64,000 nucleotides of DNA. Origin: Chimonanthus salicifolius (Eukaryota; Streptophyta; Magnoliopsida; Laurales; Calycanthaceae). Position 1 is the first letter of the stretch. Each line of letters starts with the position of its first letter. The notes below the pieces were generated by a model. It searched no databases and was not told the origin of the DNA. It saw nothing but the letters and a program-made list of their open reading frames with translations. Location: positions 37,074,069 through 37,138,068 of the forward strand of contig CM023535.1 in assembly GCA_013350335.1 (NCBI GenBank). The letters are read 5' to 3'. This document shows, one piece after another, positions 42,455 to 53,704 of this stretch. The translations under genes and the position numbers were made by a program.

Positions 42455-43600
42455 TTAAAACACTACCCTTTTAAGAAAATTCGTCCTCGAATTTCAAACT
42501 AAAGTCACACCTCCAGTCTTAAACAAGGCTGGAAACTATTTCGGCATCGCTGCCTCATTCTCTCAAATGGAAGTTTCCTACCTCTGCGCTACCAAACCAC
42601 TAAAACCAAGTGGATATTCTTGCCACAAAGACTCTCCTACCTCGAATCCTCAATCTGTACAGGTCCCTCTTCTAACGGTTAGCCAAACCCTCCTGCCGAC
42701 TATGGGCAGTCAGCAACCTCTGCCTGATCGGCCTCACCTGCTTTGTAGTCTCATTGACCATATTCAGTCCTGACATCACTGATATCCGTCCAACATAGGG
42801 GTGATCTGCACGGCCTGCAATACAATGTCTCATACGGTGCCATCTTGATGCTGGATTGATAGCTGTCGTTGGAAACGGTCTCAACCAAGTATAAGTGACT
42901 CTCCCAACTACTACCGAAATCCAAAACTTATGTTCAGAGAATATCCTCTAAGATCTGAACGGTCCACTCTGGCTGACTATCTTCCTGTGGATGGAACGCT
43001 GCATCGAAACACAACTGTGCGCCCGAAACTCCGATAAGCTTTGCCAAAATTGAGAAACAAACCTCGGATCCTAGTCTGAAACAATCAACATGGGCATACC
43101 ATGCAGTCTAACGACTTCTGCCGACTACTGCCAACTCAAAGTCTTTAGAGAAATTGTCGCCTTCCAGCCAACCTAGCCAATCAATCCACTACGACCCATA
43201 CTGCATGATGCCCTCGAGGTAATTTCGACAAACTAGTAACCAAAAATCCATAGTAAGGTGGCCTCACTTCCACTGAGGAAACAAGAAGGATGCAATCTAC
43301 CAGTGGGTCTCAAGTGCTTTATTTTAACATGTCGGCAAGTCAAACAACAGCTACTATCCTCTTCATGCTTCTCCATTAGATTTATTGATGTAAATCATGT
43401 CAGATCTCCGTGCGTCCCGGATGTGCAGCAAACTTGGAATGATGTGAGTGTCGTAATACCTCATCGCAGCACTGCTCTGACATGGTTACAAATAGTCTGT
43501 CCTGGAAAAAAACCAAACCATCATCTCATCTCACAGTCCATCCAAAGGGTCCACTGCCACTAGTCACAGTATCTCTCAACGCGGTGCACCTCTCATCCAT
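42455..43600 (-). pseudogene. Ty3/gypsy integrase remnant
   Basis: Minus-strand integrase core is readable with stops: VWVVVD.L.RLAG, then LHGMPMLIVSD.DPRFVSQFW (about 42990-43110), then the C-terminal MVNETTKQVRPIRQRLLTAHSRQ (42884-42672) and FEVGE. Integrase would insert the element DNA. The frame is broken repeatedly and the C-terminus runs into the polypurine tract and LTR, so part may be deleted. No chromodomain was recognised. Confidence 0.72.
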
Positions 43601-44200
43601 CTACTGAGCCCTCAAAACTCTATCAGAAATCCCAGGTTGGACAACTGCGTTGCAAAACTCTGGATGCTATAACCTCTGATTAGACTCGACAAGGTTCCTC
43701 TCGCCATGCAACTCAAGGCGTTTGCAACTACGTTTGTCTCTACTGGGCTGGTAAGACGACACAAGTCATAGTCACCAAGGTACTCCATCCACCGTCTCTG
43801 CATCATGTTCAGCTCTTTCTTGAGTGCAATACCACAGTCACTAACCCCAAGTCATAATTAGGATGGTTCAGCCCTTGGGTCTTATAATGTCTCAAACCAT
43901 AAGCTACCATTCTCCATCCTGCATCAGTAAACAACTCAAACCATTACCTGAAGCATCATAGAAAGTCGCATAGTCGTGGCCTCTCTCTGGGACAATCCAC
44001 ACTGAAGCGGAAGTTAGACTCCCCTTCAGCCTCTGAAAGATTGTCTCGCAAGCTTCGTCCCAAACGAATGGCACATCCTCGTAGGTCAAACTTGTCATGG
44101 GTACAGCGACCTTGGAGAATCCTTGATAAACTGCGGGTAGTAACCAGCAAGATCCCAAAAAGGTGGCGAATTTCAAGCACACTCCGTGGTCGCTCCCAAT
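43601..44200 (-). pseudogene. Ty3/gypsy RNase H remnant
   Basis: Frame 44182-43904 holds the RT-RNase H junction (GFSKVAVPMTSLTYEDVPFVWDEACETIFQRLK) and the first RNase H motif YDASGNGLSCLLMQ. Frame 43806-43612 holds MMQRRWMEYLGDYDL and VVANALS, where the conserved Asp of the usual VVADALS is Asn. Inactive relic. Confidence 0.78.
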
Positions 44201-45320
44201 TCAGGATAGCCTCAATCTTAGCCGAATCCACGGCCACCCACCAGCTGACATCACGTGCCCAAAAAAATTGAACCTTTGTCACCCAAAATTCACACTTGAT
44301 GTACTTCGTACAAAGCTTGTCATCCCTCATGACATGAAGTATGGTTCTCAAATGCTGCCCACGATCCTTCTCTAATGCTGAATATCAAAATGTCATTGAT
44401 GAACACCACTACAAGCGGTCTAGACACGGTCTGAAAGTCCTATTAATTAGGTCCATGAATGTCGTCGGGGCATTAGTCATCCCAAACGGCATTTACCTCA
44501 AACTCAAGGAGTCCAAAACGAGTGGGGAAAACAGTCTTCTCAATATCACACTCCCGCACCCTCACCTGACGGTAACCCGAACGAATGTCCACTTTGGTGA
44601 AGCACTCGGATCCTCTCAATTGGTCAAACATATCACTAATCATTGGCAATTGATACTTGTTCTTCATTGTAACCATGTTCAACTGTCGATAGTCGATGCA
44701 TAGTCTCTCATGGAGCCATCTTTCCTCTTAGCAACCAACGTCGGTGCACCCCAAGATGAAGTGCTAGGCCAAATGAAGCCAAGGGTGTCTAACTCCCTGA
44801 GCTGTTTCTACAACTCCCAAGTCTCTAACGGTAATCAAAGCATAAACTCTTAGAGCCATCCCCTTCTTGGTCAACAAGGCCGGTGCGCTCCAAGGAGGGC
44901 GCTGGGTCAATTGTAGCCAAGAGATTCCAACTCCCCGAGCTAACTCCTCAGCTCCAAAACCCTACTGGCACCACCCGATGATGAGTAGTCGAAACAGGTA
45001 TCACATTGGGGGAGCAGATCCACAACAAACCTTATCTCGTAACGTGGCGGTAATCCAAGAAACTTCCCTAGAAAGACATCCTGAAACCCCCGGACCACGC
45101 GAGGCATCTCAACATCTGCCAACCCCAAATTCTCCTTCAAATCAAGCTAGCCACCAAGTTGCACAACTCCTCCACTCTCAAACTGTAAGTTGCAAGCCGC
45201 TCGAACTGCCTCGTCACCCACCTACAGCAACAGTCCAAGGCGACTCAAAGGGAGGACGACCAATCCATCCCCAGATAACGTCGAACTCTGACATCCCCAA
45301 GACTTGTAAACCGACCTCCA
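44201..45320 (-). pseudogene. Ty3/gypsy protease end and reverse transcriptase remnant
   Basis: Protease C-terminal strand FDVIWGWIGRPP at about 45240-45310; RT lead VVRGFQDVF and LGLPPRYEIRFVVDL (45140-44940); [14 protein letters not shown] and [12 protein letters not shown] (44682-44473); catalytic box reads VFINDILIFS (about 44380-44420), with the first Asp of the usual Y/F-x-D-D changed to Asn; then CEFWVTKVQFF. A segment of about 135 bp around the RT GFIxPS...GAP motif is present twice, diverged (44700-44830 and 44835-44970). Confidence 0.75.
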
Positions 45321-46316
45321 ATGCTAACTCCAATTGTTAAAATGCACGGTCCACAGATCTGGTCCGCAACCAGTGAAAATCAAGACAAAAGCAAATGGGG
45401 ACACTGGAAACGAGTAATACACCGATCAAGAGCTAAGAGACACCTATGTGCACTGCTCAAGCATCGAGCTCCTAACTCACTCATACATCGAAATTGAACA
45501 GTGTACCGGGCTCACCTAAGTCCCAACGATCAACCTTACTAGTTGAACCTATAAAATCTCTTAAAAGCCACAACTACCTCTAGCCATAACACTAGACCCG
45601 CGGAAATCCTAGAGCCAAACATACAACCACATGCTCAGCCCCTAGGCACTCCCCACAGTCCTAAGCCCAAAATGGGCCTAACTGGCAACTCAAACACACT
45701 AAGTCTATTAACCACTCATGGAATTCCATCGGCCATCTACAGAGTTAGCAGGCCGAACTCACTCGGTAGGTGCTCATAGATTTCCAATGAATCTACCTCT
45801 ATAACAAACAGTTACAAGTGAGGCCAACGAACGGGGTCCTTGCTCTCTAAACACGAGCCCCCGTGACTCCATCACGGTACTCAAGCAACTCTGAAGAAAT
45901 ACCACCCGCACGCCTCCAATGTGAGGATCTCCTCATAATATAGGTCCCACCAAGAAACACCTCTAATTACCATAGGGAGTATGACCAATCTGACTCAAAA
46001 CCTAGAGATTCGTGTCCCACAATTCCCATGACCATGTCATTGTGCACCACGCACTCAAACAAGCGAACGACCTTTCCACCGACTAACAGGAGAATCAAAC
46101 GCTGGTCAACCTTAAATCGAGCGACAATCCACTGCTAGATACGACTCAAACAAGCTAACTGAAGGATGGCGCATTAAGCCTACCACACAAACTTAGGGTA
46201 TCTACGCACCACCCCAGAATCCGGTTCGATCTACCCTATCACATAGGGGATGAACCTAATGTCTAGTTATCATCACATCTATCTCTGTCCCATACACAGT
46301 CCGAGAATTGAACCTT
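45321..46316 (-). other. Ty3/gypsy 5' internal region, no recognisable gag
   Basis: About 1 kb between primer site and protease. Stops in all minus frames; I see no CCHC finger or capsid motif. Too short for a full gag plus protease, so probably deleted or decayed. Confidence 0.5.
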
Positions 46317-46328
46317 GCTCTGATACCA
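46317..46328 (-). other. Ty3/gypsy primer-binding site (tRNA-Met)
   Basis: Element sense TGGTATCAGAGC, two bases after the LTR end (...GGCATTACA). Defines the minus strand as coding strand of the element and 46331 as the LTR boundary. Confidence 0.9.
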
Positions 46329-46330
46329 AC

Positions 46331-49016
46331 TGTAATGCCCCGTCCCGCTACGGCGCGTTATCTCCGAAAAGTTTCAAAACATGACCAAGGACCTGATAAC
46401 GGGCATTTTTTTTTTTTTTTTGAAACGGGGTAATTACCTCCCGCTCAACAATTCGATAAACACCAAAACCAACATAAGAGCATAACAAATAACCACCGAC
46501 CGTTCAACATAGTCATACATTCATCCAAATAAAACATGTGATAATGAGCCCACATAAACAATAGTCTCTCAAAACTAGAGCATAAACATAATATGGGATA
46601 TTAGCTCTTCAAGGGGGCCCGCCTGGCCCCTCAGCAATCGGGGTACCTGAAAGGTAAGGGGTGAGCTAACCAGCCCAATGAAGAGAATAATCATATCACA
46701 TGTCAGCGACAACATATGTTACATGTATGAGGAAAAAGATGGACATCGTAATAAAATGAATGTCTACGCACAAGAGTGCTCAATTATACAACTAATCAAT
46801 GATCCCACCGACTATTCCTAAACATCATCCTCATAACTCCTAACTATCCTCATAACACACAACTGCCTCAACCACCGGAATGCAACGGGGAAACCCGCAT
46901 CTCCCTATGGGGGTTTCGACCTCCGGAGCATAACAGGGAAGCCAATCTCAAGGGCAGGCACCTCAATCACCTGAACGCAACGGGGAAACCTGCATCTCTC
47001 TATGGGGGTCTCGACCGCCGGAGCGTAACGAAGAAGTCCTCCCAACAACCAAACTCATCACATCATCATAAACATATACACATGTCAATAGTTCCTCTAT
47101 CTCAGTACCAACAGTGCGTTGTCCGTTGCGGGCTATCCCCCCCCCCCCCCCCCACCATGCATACGCACAATATCATGATCATGTATAACAACATAAGTAT
47201 ATAACAAAATCTCAAACACAAATCCACATACTCATCATGATCTCATTCACATATCATAAATAACACTCATCATGTTGCCAACAAGGCTCAAGCATCACAT
47301 CCAAAATCCAGACACATATCTCACTTTCAGTATAAATGCATTCACATGTTATAATTAAATGAACAACATGTTATCATTAAGTCCATAACATCATATTCGA
47401 CATCCGACGCATGTCTTATTCTAATCATAAAATCATTCACATGTTATAGCTAAACACACATGTTGTCAATAACTTTCAAGCATCATGTTCAATATTCATT
47501 TGTCCGATCAAAACTTTCCATTTAGTCACATATAGCTGACATGAGTGCACTCGAAAGGATCCATTGCCACAGATTCATATAACAGTTTCCTTACCGAGTG
47601 GCTAAATAAACGAGGGGTCCCACTCAAGTCACTTCATGTCCAAGATTGAGGGTTAAAAAAAGATGCAAATGCATGCTAACAGTGATAAGTCCCCTTACCT
47701 GAGTGTGTTTTCAAAATTCATACGATGAAAATAAGTTGAAGGGTTGAAGGAAGAGATGCACGGGTTCAAGGTCGAGATAGGCTGCAAACGGGTGTACAAA
47801 AGGGCTGGAACCGAGCTGAGAGAGATCCAGAAACACTCTAGAAGCGATCCCCAAACAGGTCCAAGAACAAGTTTGAAATGGGCCCGAAATGGCCCTGAGC
47901 TGGGCCAACATGAACTGGGCCGGGCCGAGAAACTGAGTTGGGCTTGCACTGGAATGAAGGAGCTGGGCCGGTCTGTTGGGTCTGGAAAAAGGGCAGGACT
48001 CAAATGGGCTTGGGAAACTGTGCCTGAAGTGGATTGGGCTTGGATCCAACTAAAGTGGGTCTAAAACGAGTTGGGCTTCAAGCTACTGGGTCGGACCAAG
48101 TTGCGTTCAGTTGAGTGGGTCTGGTTGGGTTGGACATGGGAAAAATGGGATCCAAGGATTGGGGATTAGGGTTTCTTGGGCGGAGGAGGGGAAGGTAGGA
48201 GAAGATGGAAGTATGGCAGCGGGTTTAGGGTTTCAGCAAGAGGGAAGGAGAGGAGAAAAAAGCATCACCCAAGAAGGGGGTTTAGGTGGTTGGGAAAGGA
48301 GAGGAGAGAAGAGAGGGAAAATGTAAGGCAAAGGGGGGCAGCGGCTCACACTAGAGTGTTAGGATTTTCAGTAAGGGAGATGACGAAGAGATGAGAGAGA
48401 GAGAGAGAGAATCTCCCAAAAGGGGGGGGTGGCGGCACTGTAGCTGGAATGCTACAGTGCTGCGGGAAGAAGAAAAATATAAAGGGGAAGGGCCCCTTTT
48501 AGGGTTTTGAGGTTTTTTTTTTTTAAAAGATATTTAAATATATTCATAAACCATTTAAAAAAATATTTAAGAACCCACAACTCTTGAACTATTTCATTGA
48601 TTTTTTTTTTTTGAAACCATTTAGCTCAAGCTATAATATTATATAAAAATATTATTAGTAATTATTTCATAATTTCATTCATTTACTATTTTATTTTAAG
48701 CTTTTAAGAAAAAAATCTCAATCGCGTGAAAATGGAGTTTCAAAACTCACACTATTTTAAAAGAAAATGATTTCAAAACCAGAGAAAATCCAAAGTCGAA
48801 CCTCGAGAGAGAAAGACGTGTGATTTTTCAAGCATTTTTCATGACATAATATACAATAATTCAAAATTACTGAAATGCCCTTCAGGTTCCTGAACTCGAA
48901 ACCAGGCAAACTAGGGCCCACCATGGAGCCCACACCCTCCTTATTGCTACCGCAGTCCAAAAACAACTCAGAGATCTGAAAATCTCAAAGAAAAACGAAC
49001 TAACTCGGAACGGATC
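46331..49016 (-). mobile_element. Ty3/gypsy element: 5' LTR (interrupted at its outer edge)
   Basis: Runs TGTAATGCCCC... to ...GAACGGATC on plus, then continues after the nested solo LTR as GGGTCA (52440-52445); TG...CA ends match the other LTR. Includes a C16 run near 47140, a short (GA)n (48390-48410) and the hairpin GCACTGTAGC/GCTACAGTGC (48435-48460). Divergence from 39890-42454 is modest (substitutions and small indels), so this element is younger than the viral decay around it. Confidence 0.85.
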
Positions 49017-50256
49017 TGTAACACCCCGATTTCTCAAAGATATTGATTGATATTTACAAAAATGCCATTGGAATGGTAAATTAAAAGGTTATGATCGTAG
49101 ATAAAATGGTGGGGCCCATTGTTCAAATTAAGGCCTATTGTGCATATTATAAGGATCAAATTAGATTAAATGGTTATTGTACATCTATTTGGGTCAAGAT
49201 GGTTATTTGGGTCAAAGGACCCAATTGGGACCCAATGGGTCATAATGGACTTGTTTGACCATTGGGTGAGCCCAAATTTAATGGGGTTAAGCTGAAATGA
49301 TTGGAAACTAAATGGAGCATAAATGGGTAGGCTTGAGGCACATATGAAAATCACATGCAAATGGCTAAAACAACCCATAAATGGGTCATGGCAACAATTG
49401 GGTCAATGAGCCAAATGGGGACCAAATGGGTCATGTTGACCATGTGGACCATGGTTGACTGTGTGGACCCTCAAGTGAGCTCAAATATGAGTTAAATCAG
49501 GTTGAGTTGGGACTGAAGTGAGTTGGAATTAAATCAAGTAATGAGTTGACTCAAGTGCATTAAATGATATGCATTAAGTGTAGTGAGTTGGGTGTGTTGA
49601 GTTGGAAATCAAAGGGGCCTTGAGTTCAAGTGAGCCAAATGGAATTTGAAGGGTTGTCTTGATCTCAAGCATCATCAAGAGTACAAGTCCCACACGTTGG
49701 GAGTGAAGGGGTGCCTTGGCCAAGCCAAGGGTCACCATGGTTGGGGGCGGCTTAAATGATGAAAGATGGAGGAGTCTTTCCATCTCATGGGATGCATTGG
49801 TTGGTGCCAAGGGATGCATTGGTTGGTGCCAAGGGATGTCTTGGTTTGTGCCAAGTGACTCCTTGGTTTGATCAAAGAGTAATGAGGGTAAATGAATGGT
49901 TTTTGGGGCTATTATATAAAGGAGATAAACCATATGCTTGGTTGATTGTCACTCAATGAAACCATAGAATTCATCTATCTCCCCCTCTCTCAAGAACACA
50001 CCCTCTTGGCCGAATTATCCTTGGGTTTTTTTCACTATTGATCAAGCATATAATCAGCAAAGGAAGGGAGGCTAAGAAAGCTAGGAAGCAAGGATCAAAA
50101 GCAAGGAGAAAGGCTTAGAGAATTGGTAAGTAATTCCATGGAATTTTGTTTAATACAATGTGTTAAATGGAACATAATTTGGCCATGGAATGGCTGAATG
50201 CATCATGGGTTCAAACCTTGGGTAAAGTTGGTTTAAATGATAAAAAATGGATCATT

Positions 50257-51145
50257 GGGTTCGGCCACTTTGGATGGCCGAACCCCATGAAGTTATTTGG
50301 GCATTTGGATGGTCGAACCCCATGAAAGGATTTAATAGACTTATGGTTAATTTTAATGGTTTTGAAAGATAAAACCACACAAGTTATGAAGGGTGTTTAA
50401 ATGTGTTGAATGAAGATACGTTTATTACCTTGGGTCGGCCATGGGTTGGCTGAACCATGTGGTTCTTATGACTAAAAGTTTTGAGCCTAAGTTATGTACA
50501 AATGATGGAATTATTGATCCAAAGAACCATTGGGTTTTGCCATGGGTATGGCCGAACTCCATGGACCATTTTTGGGATAAATGGACCCTAGTAGGGGTGT
50601 TTGGATTTAAGTTCATGAGTATGAATTGTTAAGTGTTGTTATAATATTTTAAAAGGTTGACATAGATGAAAGAATCATAGACTTAGATGCTCATTGATTC
50701 ATCAACAAGAGTGGTAAGTGGAGCATCAAAACCAAAAAGGGGTGAGGTTCGGCCATGGGGTATGGCCGAACCCCACCAAGTGATTTGAATAGCATTTGAA
50801 TGTGATTAGAATGGATTAAGAGTCCAAATGGGATTAGTGAGGTTCGGCCATGTTATATGGCCGAACCCCACTAAGGTGGTTTTTATGGATCTTGTTTTTC
50901 TAAACAAGATTAAATATGGTTAGGTCAATGGCAAAACCGTAAATACTAGTGAAATGATAAAAATGAATAGAGAAGGATTAAAGGACTTAGAAGAAGGACC
51001 AAACTAAAGTGGTATGGTTCGGCCATGTTGTATGGCCAAACCCTACCAAGGTATGTTTGTAATATGTAATGTTTAATGAGGATTAAATAAAGGAGAGATC
51101 AAATTAAAGTGGGTGATGTTCGGCCATGGGTATGGCCGAACCCCA
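50257..51145. repeat. Dispersed 27-nt hairpins in solo LTR copy 2
   Basis: About seven related inverted repeats (near 50257, 50438, 50533, 50746, 50842, 51018 and 51118). 50746-50772 is identical to 5542-5568, with arms GGTTCGGCCAT and ATGGCCGAACC. Others have one to several changes, often compensated or in the loop. Confidence 0.85.
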
Positions 51146-51460
51146 CAAGATGATTTATGGGGTTTTGGACTTAGTTAGAAATAAGATGGTATATTGTATT
51201 GACTTATTAACATGAAATAAGGTAACGGAACTTGAACGGCGTGCGAGTCTTGATTGGGTGAAGCTCAAAAAGAACGGACACTTAAGCAAAGTTTCCGTAG
51301 GTTTCCTACCTACTTGTAACCACTTTTATAATTGGTTTTATATGGTTTTTATGAGTTATATTGTTATTGTATTATGTTTCAAATGGGTTTTTGAATGATG
51401 AGATATATTTACAAATGACATATATTCATTGACATCTCATGCATGGCATGGGGTGATGAT

Positions 51461-51785
51461 TGTGGATTACCTTGTCGTGAGAGTCCCAATGAAAGAACAC
51501 TGTGAAATAACTCAATGATGAGAGTCTTATCCACAGGAAATGAGGAGTACTGTGGAATACCTTGTTGTGAGAGTCCCAAAGAAAGAACGCTGTGAAATAA
51601 CTCAATGATGAGAGTCCTATCCACAGGAAATGAGGAGTACTGTGGAATACCTTGTCGTGAGAGTCCAAAAGAAAGAACACTGTGAAATAACTCAATGATG
51701 AGAGTCCTATCCACAGGAAATGAGGAGTACTGTGGAATACCTTGTCGTGAGAGTCCCAAAGAAAGAACACTATGAAATAACTTGA
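51461..51785. repeat. 90-bp tandem repeat inside solo LTR copy 2
   Basis: Units start at 51461, 51551, 51641 and 51731 (partial), each with TGTGGAATACCTTGTCGTGA, GAAAGAACACTGTGAAATAA and TCCTATCCACAGGAAATGAG. Nearly identical units imply recent expansion. It occupies the same place in the LTR as the unrelated 48-bp array of copy 1. Confidence 0.95.
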
Positions 51786-52445
51786 TGGCTATGTATACTT
51801 GTGGTGGGTGGGACTCATTACATTTGCACTTACATACATAGCATTGGTTTTATATGTTTTTGATGATCAAATATTATGATATATGCATGTTTTTATATAC
51901 TAACCTTGTGGTAGCCCTGATCGGAAAACCTACTGGGCGCGTTGATCTAACGCCCTAATTCTATCCTTAGAGGATGATGCAGGAAAAGGAAAGGGAAAAG
52001 GAAAGGTTGAGGATCGCGACGGAAGCCAAGCATAGGAGCTTGGGTGTTGGAATGGATTATTATTATTTATTGTTATTTGGACAAACTTCATGGATATGTA
52101 TTAATGTAGATAACTGCTATGGTTTGATTTAAGTTTGAATGAAGGTTTAGTTTTAAGTAAATATGACTTGTACTTTGCTATCTGAGAATGGAGCAGTTTG
52201 AGGATTGATTATAATTCCGCAATCAGTTATGTTTATTCCGCATGATTTATTTAGTTCCATGTGTGGATCGATTTTCATGGTCTTAGTCCATGCACACATG
52301 GGTGGCCAGTTAAGGGTCGGACTTTGGAAGTCCAAACTTAGCTCGCGTCGTGACGTTGTCCTCCCTCTTTCGGTGTTATTATATTATTATTTTTAAAAAA
52401 AAATTAGACTCTAAATCTCGGAGAGGGCGAGGCGTTACAGGGTCA

Positions 52446-52753
52446 TTACAATTATGAAAGATGAGAATGTTTTTCGTCTGATGAAGGATATTGAGATACC
52501 ATTCTCAATTTTTCCTTTTGTCTGGAGAGTAGAAGTGCAATCCTTTTCCGAATAGGAATTGGACATTTTCTTCAAGAGACCTTTCTTCTAAAAGAGAGTT
52601 AGAAGTACTGTATATAGTAAATTCAATAAAGAGATATAATTCAAACTGATGAATATCTTTAACTTGAGTATAATCTTGCTGGCTTTTATCTAGACTGCCA
52701 AGAACTTTCTCCTTTCCTTTCCTCAATTTGAATGGAGATGAACTACTCGCCAT
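52446..52753 (-). pseudogene. Viral ORF2 N-terminal part, copy F (right half of split copy)
   Basis: ATG at 52753, 11-nt overlap with the ORF1 stop (52743-52745). Encodes MASSSSPFKLRKGKEKV..., EERSLEENVQFLFGKGLHFYSPDKRK, WYLNILHQTK region, ending at the Ty3/gypsy insertion. Closest to copy C. The rest of the gene is at 39175-39890. Confidence 0.8.
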
Positions 52754-53704
52754 TTCTTTTACCCTGTAGGAATTCTCTAGAAAGAAAGTCAGGGAGTGAA
52801 TTAGATTTTCCTTCAACAAATTCTATTTTAAATTCAAATATTGAAAGAATAGCTTGCCATCTAGCAAAAATTTGTTTGGAGGCAAGATTCTTAACATCTT
52901 TTTCTAGAATTTCCTTGGTGGATTTAGCATCAACTCTAATTAAAAATTCTTTATTTAAAAGATCATGATGAAATTTTGTAACACATGTTACAATAGCAAG
53001 AACTTCCTTTTTAATTGTGGAGTATTTCTTTTGAGCATCATTCCACAAACCAGAGTTGAATCTAACTAATTATTCATTTCCATTTTCATCTAATTGTAAT
53101 AAAATTCCTCCATAACCTAACATTGAGGCATCAGTCTAAACAATTTTAAAAGCATTAGGGTTAGATAAACATCTGCATGGAAGATTTTTAACTCTTTCTT
53201 TAATTTTTTGGACACCTCTAGTATCCTCAGGCCATTCTATAGGTTTTTTTCTTTAATCTCTCTTGGAGCAGTTTTCTATCTTTTGCTAGATCTTGATAGA
53301 AAAAGGCAACATAATTTAAACATCCAAGAAATCTTTGTAACATATTTTTATCCTTTATTTTATCAGGGAATTTATCAGCAAACTGGATCACTCGATTAGT
53401 AGGAGTTATCCTTTTATCTTGGATTTCAAAACCTAAAAATCTATTTTTTTGTTGAAATAAACTCATTTTCTTCTTAGATTATACCAAACCTTGTCTTTAA
53501 TTATTTTCTTAAAAATGCCTAAATGCTTCCAATTTGGTTTATTAATTATGAGAATATCAAAATATCATCAATATAAACAATAGAAAATTGAATATATGAT
53601 GAAAATATTTCATTCATAATATTCTGGAATTCAGAAGGAGCATTCTTTAATCCAAAAGGCATAACATTCTATTCATAATGACCCATTGGGACTGTGAATG
53701 CGGT
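52743..53704 (-). pseudogene. Viral ORF1: RT end and RNase H, copy F, truncated by telomeric repeat
   Basis: RNase H in 53048-52743 (KKEVLAIVTCVTKF, RVDAKSTKE, LPDFLS), RT connection in 53466-53227 (FLGCLNYVAFFYQD), RT palm traces up to 53704 ([11 protein letters not shown] and HYEWNVMPF region, with stops). At 53697-53705 viral GCGGTTT passes into TTTAGGG repeats within the RT palm. Non-functional. Confidence 0.83.

Larger units (their letters stand above)
49017..52439 (+). mobile_element. Solo LTR, copy 2, nested in the Ty3/gypsy 5' LTR
   Basis: TGTAACACCCCG...GGCGTTACA, 3423 bp, flanked by GGATC (49012-49016) and GGGTC (52440-52444): a 5-bp target duplication with one change, judged against the intact GGGTC in the other LTR. 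Same family as 3113-7012. TATA-like TTATATAAAGGAG at 49914-49926 and a GTAAGT at 50127 suggest plus-strand transcription. No internal coding region: solo LTR. Confidence 0.88.

Noticed and set aside
46317..46328. tRNA gene suggested by GGTATCAGAGC words here and at viral primer sites
   Set aside because: Only the complement of the tRNA 3' end is present; no cloverleaf. These are reverse-transcription primer sites.
51409..51770. Repetitive frames over the 90-bp repeat
   Set aside because: Same reason: tandem non-coding repeat within a solo LTR with unit length divisible by three.
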